The position numbers and the translations under genes are program-made. DNA of 64,000 nucleotides from Metellina segmentata (lineage: Eukaryota > Arthropoda > Arachnida > Araneae > Tetragnathidae), in assembly GCA_947359465.1 (NCBI GenBank), contig OX375878.1:79959627-80023626 (forward strand), given 5' to 3'. Positions 55,508 to 64,000 of the stretch are shown piece by piece (the first letter of the stretch is position 1; each line of letters starts with the position of its first letter). The notes under the pieces were generated by a model, which was not told the DNA's origin, searched no databases, and saw only the letters and a list, made by a program, of their open reading frames with translations.

Positions 55508-56158
55508 TCAAAAAGCTTAACCCTCTCTGTAGTTTCGAAGAGCTATCTCGTCTCGAGAGAGATCAAAGTCTGGTCATATTTTTTCTAATTACGAGTCAAT
55601 GTTCCTCTATTAACGAGATTCCTCTAGCATCAAGATCTGATCAATTTTCTTCTAATGACGAGATTCCCGAGCATCATCATCCAAGGTCTGGTCTGTTTCC
55701 TTCTGACAAGATTCATCGAGCATCTAGATCAGGTCAGTATTCTTCTAATGACGAGATTCATCGAGCATCTAGATCTGATCAGTTTTCTTCTAATGACGTG
55801 ATTCCTCGAGCATCAAGATCTGGTCAGTTTTATTCTAAAGACGAGATTTCTCGAGCATCAAGATTTGGTCAGTTTACTTTTTCTAACGAGATTCTTCGAG
55901 CATCATGATCTGGTCAGTTTTCTTCTACTAACTAGATTCCTCGAGCATAAGGATCTGATCAGTTTTCTTCTACTAACGAGATTCCTCGAGCATCAGGATC
56001 TGGTCAGTTTTCTTCTACTAACGAGATTCTTCGAGCATCAAGATCTGGTCAGTTTTCTTCATCAAGATCTGGTCAGTGTTCTTCTACTAACGAGATTCCT
56101 CGAGCATCAAGATCTGGTCTGTTTCCTCCTAATAACGTGAGATTTCTTCGAAGCAGCC
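55504..56158. mobile_element. TTAA MITE end carrying an expanded 45-bp tandem array
   Basis: TTAACCCTCTCTGTAGTTTC, then GAAGAGCTATCTCGTC, at 55508 matches the end of the MITE at 20270. The sequence then runs straight into a tandem array and, after the array, into GAGATTTCTTCGAAGC, similar to the MITE inner end. The right TTAA is not clear, partly because a hAT element has inserted at 56159. Confidence 0.5.
55560..56130 (+). repeat. 45-bp minisatellite, about 13 units
   Basis: The unit core is TTCCTCGAGCATCAAGATCT followed by GGTCAGTTTTCTTCTAC and TAACGAGA. Early units are more diverged and the last four are nearly identical, with one short unit near 56058. Because 45 is a multiple of 3, one frame stays open across six or so units (55865-56140). 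That is a by-product and not evidence of a protein. Confidence 0.88.
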
Positions 56159-56166
56159 ACCAAGTG

Positions 56167-57488
56167 TAGAGTGCCTATATAATAAGAGTGGCGACAAGGG
56201 ACCAAATTCGTCCCAATGCACATGCGCGGCAGCCATTTTTCTACCAGAATCGGTTGCTGGGCGAATATGTTCCTTCCATCGGTTCCCCACATTTCCTCCT
56301 CTCTCTTTCTTTTGGCGATAGTGTTTATGTCCCGTAATTTTTATGCTCACGACTTATTGAACTTGTTTTCGTGAATATTAACAAGAAAATGAATAAAGTT
56401 AAGCTTATAACTTCAGTGTTAAATAAAATAAGATGTGATGTTTTTTCTTTAAATTCTTTCCATGCTGTGTGATAGAAGTTTACGCATTAATTTTATAACA
56501 TTAAATAAAAAATAGATTTGAAATGTCCTGCTATTAATGGATAGTTTCTTAAAATAAAACTTTCTTTCAACCAACTGTTCAACACATGTAGTTTTTTTTA
56601 GTGTGATTAATCCTTTCCTTACATTAACCGAACCAGAAAAGATACTGAACATTTTTATTTGACCTTTTTAATGCATGACACAAAATTTTAACCCACTTAA
56701 ATTTAATTTTAAGTTTCATCCATTGATACAAGTCAAAAGACATGTAATTTCAAAAATAGTCAACACCATCAGTACAAATTTGTTAAAAATTCTATCACAT
56801 TTTCATATGAAAAATAGAATTAACAGATTGAAACTAAATTATGAGCAAATATTGGCCTAAACATACAAGAATAATGTCAAGATAAAAAATAGTTAACAGC
56901 ATTTGTACGCATTTATATCCAAATTCACAGATAAATGTTGATGTGGTGGTTTTGTTCCGAGATCTAGCAGCAAAATAAAGATGAAAGTTTGCATCAAAAA
57001 TAACACTTTTATATAAACATTTCTTTTATTCTTTTTATATATAGCATTGCTACAATTTACTCTCTGCTTTTCTGATGATTCAATTCGGCATAGGTTATTG
57101 TAAACCTTTTATAAGGAAACAGCTAAAAAAACAACGCATTATCAAAAGTTTAAAACTTGCTAACTGCCTTTGGCGCGATGTTTACATCGCCAAAGTAGCG
57201 GGAAACAGCATGTTGTTCAAAAAAAGCTATTTACTTAAAAAGTCTTCAAATTTACACTGACAAAACACTAAAATAATTATAAATAAACATTCCAGAACAC
57301 TAAATGGAACACGAATAAGCTATATTTTCTTTTTAATTTAATATACACACGTTTTTCTCGAACACACAAAAAGTTCCCATGTTGTCTACGGGAGCTGGGA
57401 AAAGACCGCTTCGGGCGGTAGAAAAGGTCTCTAAGCCAATCAGAAAGTGTTTCCCGTATGTCGCCACTCTTATTATATAGGCACTCTA
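56167..57488. mobile_element. Non-autonomous hAT element, 1322 bp, perfect 8-bp target duplication
   Basis: Inverted ends begin TAGAGTGCCTATATAATAAG and extend to GAGTGGCGACA, about 31 bp and identical on both sides. Flanks are ACCAAGTG at 56159-56166 and at 57489-57496. Both subterminal parts are GC-richer than the middle. No transposase is recognised inside. A hairpin TTTGGCG..CGCCAAA lies at about 57170-57197 and an NRF1-like GCACATGCGC at about 56218. Confidence 0.9.
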
Positions 57489-57496
57489 ACCAAGTG

Positions 57497-58133
57497 GGTT
57501 GATTTTCTTGTGGTTTATATACACGTCGATAGAAACTGCCCTGTAGTGGCCAACCTCTAGTGCAAAAACCTGTTCCAGTCAAGAGTTCGGGGCAAGGGAC
57601 AGTTTGTTTTTGCACTTTGCATCAGCAATTCCCTGGAGTAAAAAGGCAGTTTTGTCTTCACGTGATACCTCATCCTTAGCAAAATTGACCTAATCCTGGA
57701 GGAGATATCGCGTCGAAACACTTGGATGATAAAATAAGTATTCATAACATTCTATTTATAGTTTTAAGTTTCATTTATAGTATTCAGTTCTTTTTAACAG
57801 AAAGTAATGTTATGAGAGTAGCAAAACCGATTTGAAGGGCTTGATGACAATGAAATAGAAATGTTATATAACCATACATTTTATTAATTAAATAATTGAA
57901 TTGCTGTTTCTTTGTGGGAAAATGTACAATTGCAAAGAACAGAAAATATTTGATCCTAAAAATGCAAGAAAAAAGATGTACACAAATACAGTTAGATTGT
58001 AGATAAAACATAAGAACAAAAATGTTAGACTTACTATCACAGAAAGAAACGAATAATATTATATCTCCTATAGTCCAAATATTTTAACTGGATGTGAATC
58101 AAATGTGTAGATGAAATTTGATCGAGCGTAAAC
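57497..58133. other. Intergenic stretch with another MITE-end motif
   Basis: GGAGGAGATATCGCGTCGAA, then ACACTTGG, at about 57690-57724 matches the TTAA MITE family. Nothing else recognised. Confidence 0.45.
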
Positions 58134-58135
58134 TA

Positions 58136-59385
58136 TACTGCTGTTTGTAAAAAATGCAACACCATGAAGGAGTCATCAGAATTAAATGAAATTTAGTACC
58201 CAAACGGCTTGTATTAGTACAAATAAATGAATAAATCTTCAAAGCAAAAAAACAATATTAAGTGTCCGAAATCAGTATTTGGTGTAGCCACCACGCGCTG
58301 CAATAAGTGCTGCTATACGACGTGGCATGGAGTGAAACAGATGTTGAATGTCTGCTTGTGGAAGAGAATTCCATATTGTTTGTATACGCACCCAAAGGTC
58401 GTCTTTTGAAGCTGTAGAACGCGGATCACGAGCGAGACGCCGACAAAACCAAATCCCACACGTGCTCAATAGGCGACATATCCGGCGAATAAGCAGGCTA
58501 AGGAATAAGTTGCATGTGTTGGGCTGCAAACAAGTCTCGAACATTCCTTGCAACATGTGGGCGTGCATTATCCTGTTGAAAGATAGCTCCAGGGATGCAT
58601 TGAAGGAAAGGAACGACTTCGGGCTCTAGCACTTCACGGACGTACCTGTTGCCATTCAGATTACCCTCGATTCGTAGCAGCTGAGATCGTCCATGATACT
58701 AAATCTCACCCCATACTATAACTCCGGGTGTTCGGCCACTATGACGTTCGATAAAGCACTCTTGAAGGCAGCGTTCACCGGCAAAAGCGTCTAACACGAA
58801 TGCTGCCATCGTGGTTCCACAAATTAAAGCGGGATTCGTCAGAAAAGACAACTTGTTGCCAATCAGCCAACCAAGCTCTATGCTCAAGAGCCCATTGCAG
58901 ACGCAGCCGTCGATTGTTTGGCGCAATTTTGATCCTGTATAAAGTAATCCTTGCACGCAGTCCACGGTGCAGCAGAAGTCAGTGAATTGACGAAGCCAAC
59001 ATTAGTACACCTGTAGCAGTAGACCAAAGTGCTGCCAACTGCCTGGAGGAAGCTGTACGGTCATTCACCGCCAATTGGACCAGGTGTCTATCATCACGCG
59101 CTGACGTCACCTTCCGTCGTCCACTCCCAGTTTTTCGAGTTGTCCGGTGCTCACTAAACCCGTTCGCCACTAAAAAAATAACCATGCACTATTTTAAACG
59201 TCCCGCTACATCCCTCTATATATACGCTTTTAGCATCAGTTTAGAGGGCGCTGCTCACACCACGCATGCGTGGTGGCTTTGAAATTGTACTACTTTTCAT
59301 AACATCCTATAGTTGACATTTGCTGCACATTTAATTTCATTCGGATGATTCCTTCATGGTGTTGCATTTTTTACAAACAACAGTG
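58136..59385 (-). mobile_element. Tc1-like element, 1250 bp, complete ends
   Basis: TA flanks at 58134-58135 and 59386-59387. Inverted ends share TTGTAAAAAATGCAACACCA and a further TGAAGGA with few differences. The transposase runs on the minus strand across almost the whole element, with frameshifts and stops. A full length of 1.25 kb with both ends present makes it the best-preserved Tc1 in the window. Confidence 0.9.
58272..59185 (-). pseudogene. Tc1-like transposase, near full length, broken
   Basis: Read on the minus strand: a DNA-binding part with TRKTGSGRRKVTSARDDRHL and ASSRQLAALWSTATGV, a stop, then LQWALEHRAWL. FSDESRFNLWNHDGSIRVRR is in a shifted frame (about 58855-58795), and then TPGVIVWGEI and a stop. 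The C-terminal half is clean: RYVREVLEPEVVPFLQ, GAIFQQDNARPHVA, YSPDMSPIEHVWDLVGRRL. Exactly 34 residues separate the second Asp and the Glu (DD34E). At least two stops and two frameshifts are present. Confidence 0.88.
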
Positions 59386-59387
59386 TA

Positions 59388-60002
59388 TTTTCGAAAACAT
59401 GTACAAAATATTTAAGTATCGAATTTATTTTTGTATTGCCTTAAATAAGCTCGAAACAAGCATCAATAATTTAATATTTTGACCTGGGTTTTAGTGTTAA
59501 AAGTGTTTTTATTTTTTAGTAACTCTCCGATACCTACCTGATTCTCCGAACATTACTTGATTCACATCAACAAAACAGAGATGGAATTTAACTCGTTAGG
59601 AAAAGATACCCAGAAAATTGACCATTTTCGTCTAATGAGTATCATTTTTATCTTGCTTCAATTAGATAAACACGAAACACTTATATCTTGGACGAAAAAC
59701 GAAGTATCAAATTATCAGGAAGCGAATGGAATCAATTTATTTTTGAAGGTCTTTTGAAATAGTTTTCTAAGCTGTTAAATTACGACCGTCGTTTTTGACC
59801 TGTTTCATGAAATTAAAAAAGAGACACATGTACGTGATAATTTGGTGATTACGAATTGCTTGATTTAAAATTTTATTTGTTTCTAATAGTTCCAAATTTA
59901 AGATAGTAAAACGAAGCAAAATATTATATTCGTATTAGCACAACCCCTTTTATCTCATTAATACGCGTAATTGTTCACCTGCAGAAGAGAAAAAACCATA
60001 GC
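59388..60002. other. AT-rich stretch, nothing recognised
   Basis: No gene or repeat that I can support. Confidence 0.4.
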
Positions 60003-60370
60003 TTAACCCTCCAAGTGGCTTAGACGAGATATTACGTTCATCAATATCTGATCAATTTTGTGAGTCGCGGTAGCCCAGTTGGAATAGCAACGAATTAGAT
60101 ATAGGAGGTTTGAGAGTTCAAAACGCGGTCCAACCAAAGATCGTCATGTACAAGGGTGTTGCTGCACGTTGGTGTGAAAGTTTGGAGAGTGGGGTGCCAC
60201 CTCATGTTTTGTTCTCGTCATCTGACCGTGGTTCAAAATTAGCGGATCTTTCCGTTGGGATTGATCCAGAATCGTCGCCAATAGCCCGCTGTGTTTCTCC
60301 AGTGACACGTTAATTAACTACCTACCGGATCAAGTTTGCTAATGACGAGATACTGCGTCGACACAAAACT
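60003..60370. mobile_element. TTAA MITE interrupted by a SINE
   Basis: The left end TTAACCCTCCAAGTGGCTTA, then GACGAGATATTACG, matches the MITE at 20270. The inner part of the opposite end (TTTGCTAATGACGAGATACT, then GCGTCGACAC) is at 60338-60366. A SINE family 1 copy fills the middle (60062-60322). The outer right end is lost. Confidence 0.55.
60062..60322 (+). repeat. SINE family 1 copy nested in the MITE
   Basis: Head GTCGCGGTAGCCCAGTTGGA, B box decayed (GAGAGTTCAAAAC), body GAAAGTTTGGAGAGTGGGGT and ATCTGACCGTGGTTCAAAAT, tail ACACGTTAATTAACTACC. Confidence 0.72.
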
Positions 60371-61190
60371 GTCTTATTACTCCAAGGGGATGTAGATCCA
60401 AGAAAAAAAAATTGTCTCTTGGTAACAATTTGGAGCAGCTTTTGTATCAAAGGATGATCACTACAGTACACTGTGTTCGAACCAAAGGTAAATAACCAAT
60501 AGGAACAATAATCATCAGTAGGAGTAACTAAATAAAAAACCAAATTCACGAGCTTAATTTAAAAAATACAGATGTTTTTTGCTGTGATTTGAAAATTTAC
60601 CGTTAGATAATTTTATTCATTTTGTTTCTTTACCCAATGATTAGATGAGTACGAATATGGTTTTGGAATGAAAAAGGAAGCAAAAAGACAATTTTATTTT
60701 ATACCAGGAGGCTATACTCTCTCAATAACTACGTATTTCTCAATTTTAGTTTTCACATGTTCAGATATCCGTCTTAAATCAGAAGCTATCGAATCATTGA
60801 ATGTCTGGGATGAATAGTATTCTTATTTCGTTTCCAACAACTTGCAGTCACAAAAAATTCAAATATCTGTCATAGTTTCTCGGATCATCTAGAAGCCAAG
60901 GGAATTTTCTTGACGTCGCATTCAAAGTATGGAATATCTTCAAGAGCCAAGGGGAAAATATCTATCAAAAATCAGTGCTGAAAGAGTGAAGCGACTTCGG
61001 AAGCGCTTTCTATGAAAAAAATGGAGAAGAATGAAAATGGGATCTTTTTAGAACTTCAGACTTGCTTAGCAGTATTCTTCAGGATGCAAATACGCCTTGA
61101 TGTGTGATGGTCACTAATCCAAAATCACTGAAATAAACTTAGGAAAAATGAATACTAAGCAATAATGAAATAAACGTGAAAGAAAATTCA
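60371..61190. other. AT-rich stretch, nothing recognised
   Basis: No gene or repeat that I can support. Confidence 0.4.
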
Positions 61191-62028
61191 TCTATATATA
61201 TAAAACACTAACGTACGTGGACCCGAAATCGACGTTATTTGTGTATCGTCGAATGGCAACAATCAACGTAAATAAAAAAAACCAGATATTTTGAATTCTT
61301 GCTGTTTTTAAACAGCCGAGGTCAATTTCTATGCAAAGTAAGGAATTAAATTGTAAAAATTTATGTTTGAACTGACTTTTTATTTCTTCCTTTGATGTAA
61401 ACGTAATTTTAAACTACCCGGTATCTGGCCACGTCAGAATTAATGTTTACTTTTTTAATTTGATTTAGAATTCCGTGTTTGGGTATTTGAGTTGACTGTG
61501 AGATGTTGCGAACATATTTGAGGATTCCCAAGTATTATAAATATGTGTTATTTTTGTTAATAAATCATTATTGTCTTTGTCAATATCGTTGAAAGTCTTT
61601 TGTCGCATTATTCTATTTCACAATATATTCAGGAAGTAGAAATTCAACACGTTTGAATATATACTTAAGTGGGTTTTTTTTCAGAATTTTGCATTTTTTC
61701 AAGGATTGGAATTTTATTTTTGTTTGCATTATTGTGCTCCGGTATATTATCTATTGCAGAAATATTATTTAGGAGCTATATTTTAATGATATGTCTATTT
61801 CCTTCAAAATATCACTAGACATGGGTAATTTTGTAGCGGTATATGTATACTTCGACCAACTTTACTTAAATATTTGATTGAATACGCAATGATTTGAAGA
61901 ATTGTTTCATAAAAATAAATAAAATATACAAATCAAAACATGTTTAATTACGGTGCGTAAAATTTTGAAAAAAAAAAAAAAAAGCACTATTACACACCGC
62001 CGAGCGCTAGCCGGCGCAGCTCGGCTAG
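61191..62028 (+). mobile_element. Non-autonomous Helitron of a different family, 838 bp
   Basis: After a host A it begins TCTATATATATAAAACACTA and ends with the hairpin GCCGAGCGCTAGCCGGCGCA, then GCTCGGCTAG before T. The seven-base stem GCCGAGC/GCTCGGC sits directly at the end. The body is AT-rich with a poly-A run and has no coding sequence. It does not share its interior with the copies at 982 or 52381. Confidence 0.82.
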
Positions 62029-62204
62029 TTTTTATTAAAACAATTACTACCAGAGGCATCTTAAAACCGTTACATGATTACTTTAATAAAACTTCTTAGT
62101 TCCCAGTGAAATATGAAAAACGCCAAACCTGTCATTTATATTTTCTCAGTCTGCTTATTAGACTAAATTTCTCGGATTATCAGCTCCAAAACTTATCTCT
62201 AGGA

Positions 62205-62226
62205 GGTATTGGCGCAGCACGGCTAG
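62205..62226 (+). mobile_element. Helitron 3-prime-end scrap
   Basis: TTGGCGCAGCACGGCTAG before T repeats the last bases of the Helitron at 61191-62028 about 200 bp further on. The stem is decayed. Confidence 0.45.
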
Positions 62227-62489
62227 TTTGAAAATAAATTAAGGTATTGTGTAAGCATATGATAGTGAACCATTTTGACTTTTAACTGTTGTGTTTTCAA
62301 GTATTAGTTTTCATTGAAACTACTCGTATGTTGAGGAACATCGGGTTTAAAAATTTCTTTTATGAATTGGAGGTAAAGAACACTACGTAATATTCAGAAA
62401 TTGGTAATATGCAAGAGAGATTTTCAGTATAAACGATTAAACCACTAGAAAACAAGGATTCTACTTAAGGTTAACCAATCCGTAATGTA

Positions 62490-63787
62490 CAGAGGCTGTT
62501 CACACATTTTTTAGACAATGTATATTGTATTCACAAAACAAAATTACATAAAATTCTTGTGTTTTAACTGTTCTATTTGATAGCCCTTCTTCTGAACTAT
62601 CTTTCGGCACCGTAATTTCCAGGATAATAATGCCTTTTGAAGTGTCAGAAGAGGTATTCTATCCCATTCCTCATAAACAGCTTTCCAGTGTCCTGTAAGG
62701 GGTGTGGGACGATGTTTGGATAGATAATACAGATTTTAAAAGTCCGAAAGCACAAAAATCCATAGGTGATACATCGGGAGATTTAGTAGGGATATCAGTG
62801 AAGGGTATGGCCGTGATACCGGTTTTTTGTTCTATTTCTTCTAGGAAATTTACAGTGGATTTTGATGTCTGACTGCTAGCTTTGTCTTGATGGAGTTCCA
62901 CAGATTGATGGCACTGTGGGTAAAGCGATGGTATTTCATTCAGAAAAATTGGCTATAAAATATGTTCCTGATAGTATTTGGAGTTAATCTTGACATTTTT
63001 TCCCACTCTATTTTTAACTTGCCATTATATGAAAAACCAGCAACAATCATGAATCCCTTAGAAAAACTTTCTTTCGATTCTGTGAACCAAGTACTTAAAA
63101 TTTTTTTCTCCCCTTTCATGATAATAAATGGCTCTTTTTTTGCTGCAATCATTTAAATATACGCATGATTCATCTACTGTGACAATTTTTTCCATTTTTC
63201 TTTGGATAAGTGTTTTTCATATAGAATTCGGCAGCGTGTCATGCGTTCAGCGATATGCTTTGGAGAAAGACGATGCACATTGCGTTTTTTCGCTTTCTCA
63301 AGATTTAAATCAAAGTTTATAATTTTGTTTACAGTGCACATCGAGCATTTTAATGATTTTGCAACTGTTCTTTGACTAGGGGGATTTTCTTTTATGATTA
63401 ATCAAAGTACCTTTGCTATAGTCGAAGATGTCCGTTTGTTCCTTGGATACTTGTTTGGAATTTTTGTCCCACTTGAGGCTCCAATTTCACGTTTTTTTCC
63501 TTTCTTGTTGACGATATTACCTATCGACGCTTTAGATATCACAATGACTCTCACATTGTTTTTGGATAACGGAATATTAATATTTTCTTTCGGAAAGAGC
63601 ATAAATATAGCCTTTGAACCACTGCTTTTAAAAAAAAATGCCATTTTGAATAAAAACAAACATCTCAAGCCGCAGACGTTAATTTTGACTTTTAAAAACA
63701 TAGTACAACTGCAATTATTTCTTTCGCAGCAAACGATTTTTTATTACAGCTAACTAAAATCGTCTAAAAATGTGCGAACAGCCTCTG
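62490..63787 (-). mobile_element. Mariner element with DD41D signature, 1298 bp, both ends intact
   Basis: TA flanks at 62488-62489 and 63788-63789. Inverted ends read CAGAGGCTGTTCACACATTT and, on the other side, CAGAGGCTGTTCGCACATTT, continuing TTTAGAC. The transposase fills the minus strand. A degraded relative lies at 24756-25808. The near-perfect ends point to a fairly recent insertion. Confidence 0.9.
62580..63701 (-). pseudogene. Mariner (DD41D) transposase, several frame breaks
   Basis: Pieces in order on the minus strand: an N-terminal basic DNA-binding part (63701-63402, NIVNKKGKKREIGASSGTKI, PRNKRTSSTIAKVL); LSPKHIAERMTRCRILYEKH; VTVDESCVYLND (first Asp, near 63180); KGFMIVAGFSYNGKLKIEW; ELHQDKASSQTSK (second Asp, near 62885); and SPDVSPMDFCAFGLLK (third Asp). 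By my count 41 residues separate the second and third catalytic Asp, the DD41D spacing, not the DD34D of classic mariners. A frameshift around 63150-63170 and another near 62900 break the chain, so it is probably dead. Confidence 0.82.
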
Positions 63788-63789
63788 TA

Positions 63790-64000
63790 TAGTTACAGTA
63801 ATAGTTACCTTACGTAATACAAGAAGTACGTTCTACCGCAATGGCACTATTGTCATTTACATTTGGTTTCACAAAAAAGTCTCATAATCTTTTTAGATTG
63901 GACTAATACAAATAACTGATATTTATTTGAAGAGTGGTCAGGAATTCTTTGGCGAAACTTTAAAAAGCCGTTGGGTACACTATAATTTAAAAAAAAATGT
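63790..64000. other. Right window edge, nothing recognised
   Basis: AT-rich sequence after the mariner target site. Confidence 0.4.

Noticed and set aside
55560..56130. CRISPR-like array
   Set aside because: The whole 45-bp unit repeats, with no unique spacers, in animal DNA with introns and transposons. It is a minisatellite.
55865..56140. Open frame encoding repeats of about 15 residues (LLLTRFLEHQDLVSF)
   Set aside because: It is the direct translation of a 45-bp minisatellite; any stop-free unit whose length is a multiple of 3 gives such a frame. No splice context, no known family.
63394..63753. 119-residue open frame on the plus strand
   Set aside because: Antisense shadow of the mariner transposase on the minus strand.
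1..64000. A new multi-gene defence or biosynthetic system
   Set aside because: The window is animal genomic DNA with two ordinary split genes and many transposons; no cluster of functionally linked unknown genes is present.

Overview
This window looks like AT-rich nuclear DNA from an animal, most likely an arthropod and probably a spider or close relative. Three things point that way. Genes are split by long introns with GT-AG borders. The transposon mix is dense: Tc1/mariner, hAT, Helitron and tRNA-derived SINEs. The Tc1 and mariner proteins have the character of those that crowd spider genomes. The species-level call is inference; metazoan is clear from the genes. I see no operons, no ribosome binding sites and no real CRISPR array.

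Two host genes can be rebuilt with matching splice phases. (1) On the + strand, 13900-26827, a five-exon gene encodes a secreted protein of about 305 residues: a signal peptide followed by two C-type lectin-like domains (CTLDs), each built from two exons. (2) On the - strand, 40458-29613, a five-exon gene encodes about 415 residues of ATG13, the HORMA-domain adaptor of the ATG1/ULK autophagy-initiation complex, with an LC3/GABARAP-interacting motif just before the last exon junction. The two genes converge tail to tail across about 2.8 kb.

Layout. 1-13.9 kb is repeat-rich: a Tc1 fragment, two Helitrons, a deleted Tc1 element, SINE pieces and a dead ZBED-type hAT element (9876-12273). 13.9-26.8 kb is the lectin gene, whose introns hold SINEs, a GC-rich MITE, a Helitron-like piece, a deleted Tc1, a TTAA-flanked MITE, a pogo/Tigger remnant and a mariner remnant. 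29.6-40.5 kb is ATG13, whose introns hold two hAT elements with perfect 8-bp target duplications, a dead mariner-like transposase and SINEs. 40.5-64 kb contains no host gene I can recognise. It holds a Tc1 pseudogene, a hAT element (46449-49577) filled with nested Helitrons and a second small hAT, more SINEs, a LINE RNase H scrap, a 45-bp minisatellite beside a hAT MITE (55.5-57.5 kb), a 1250-bp Tc1 element, a Helitron and a 1298-bp DD41D mariner.

I found no undescribed molecular system. The most useful observations are the two gene models, a set of transposon insertions dated relative to each other by their target-site duplications, head-to-tail Helitrons joined exactly at an A/T target, a duplicated splice-acceptor/exon-start in the lectin gene, and a minisatellite that has grown inside a MITE-like repeat.
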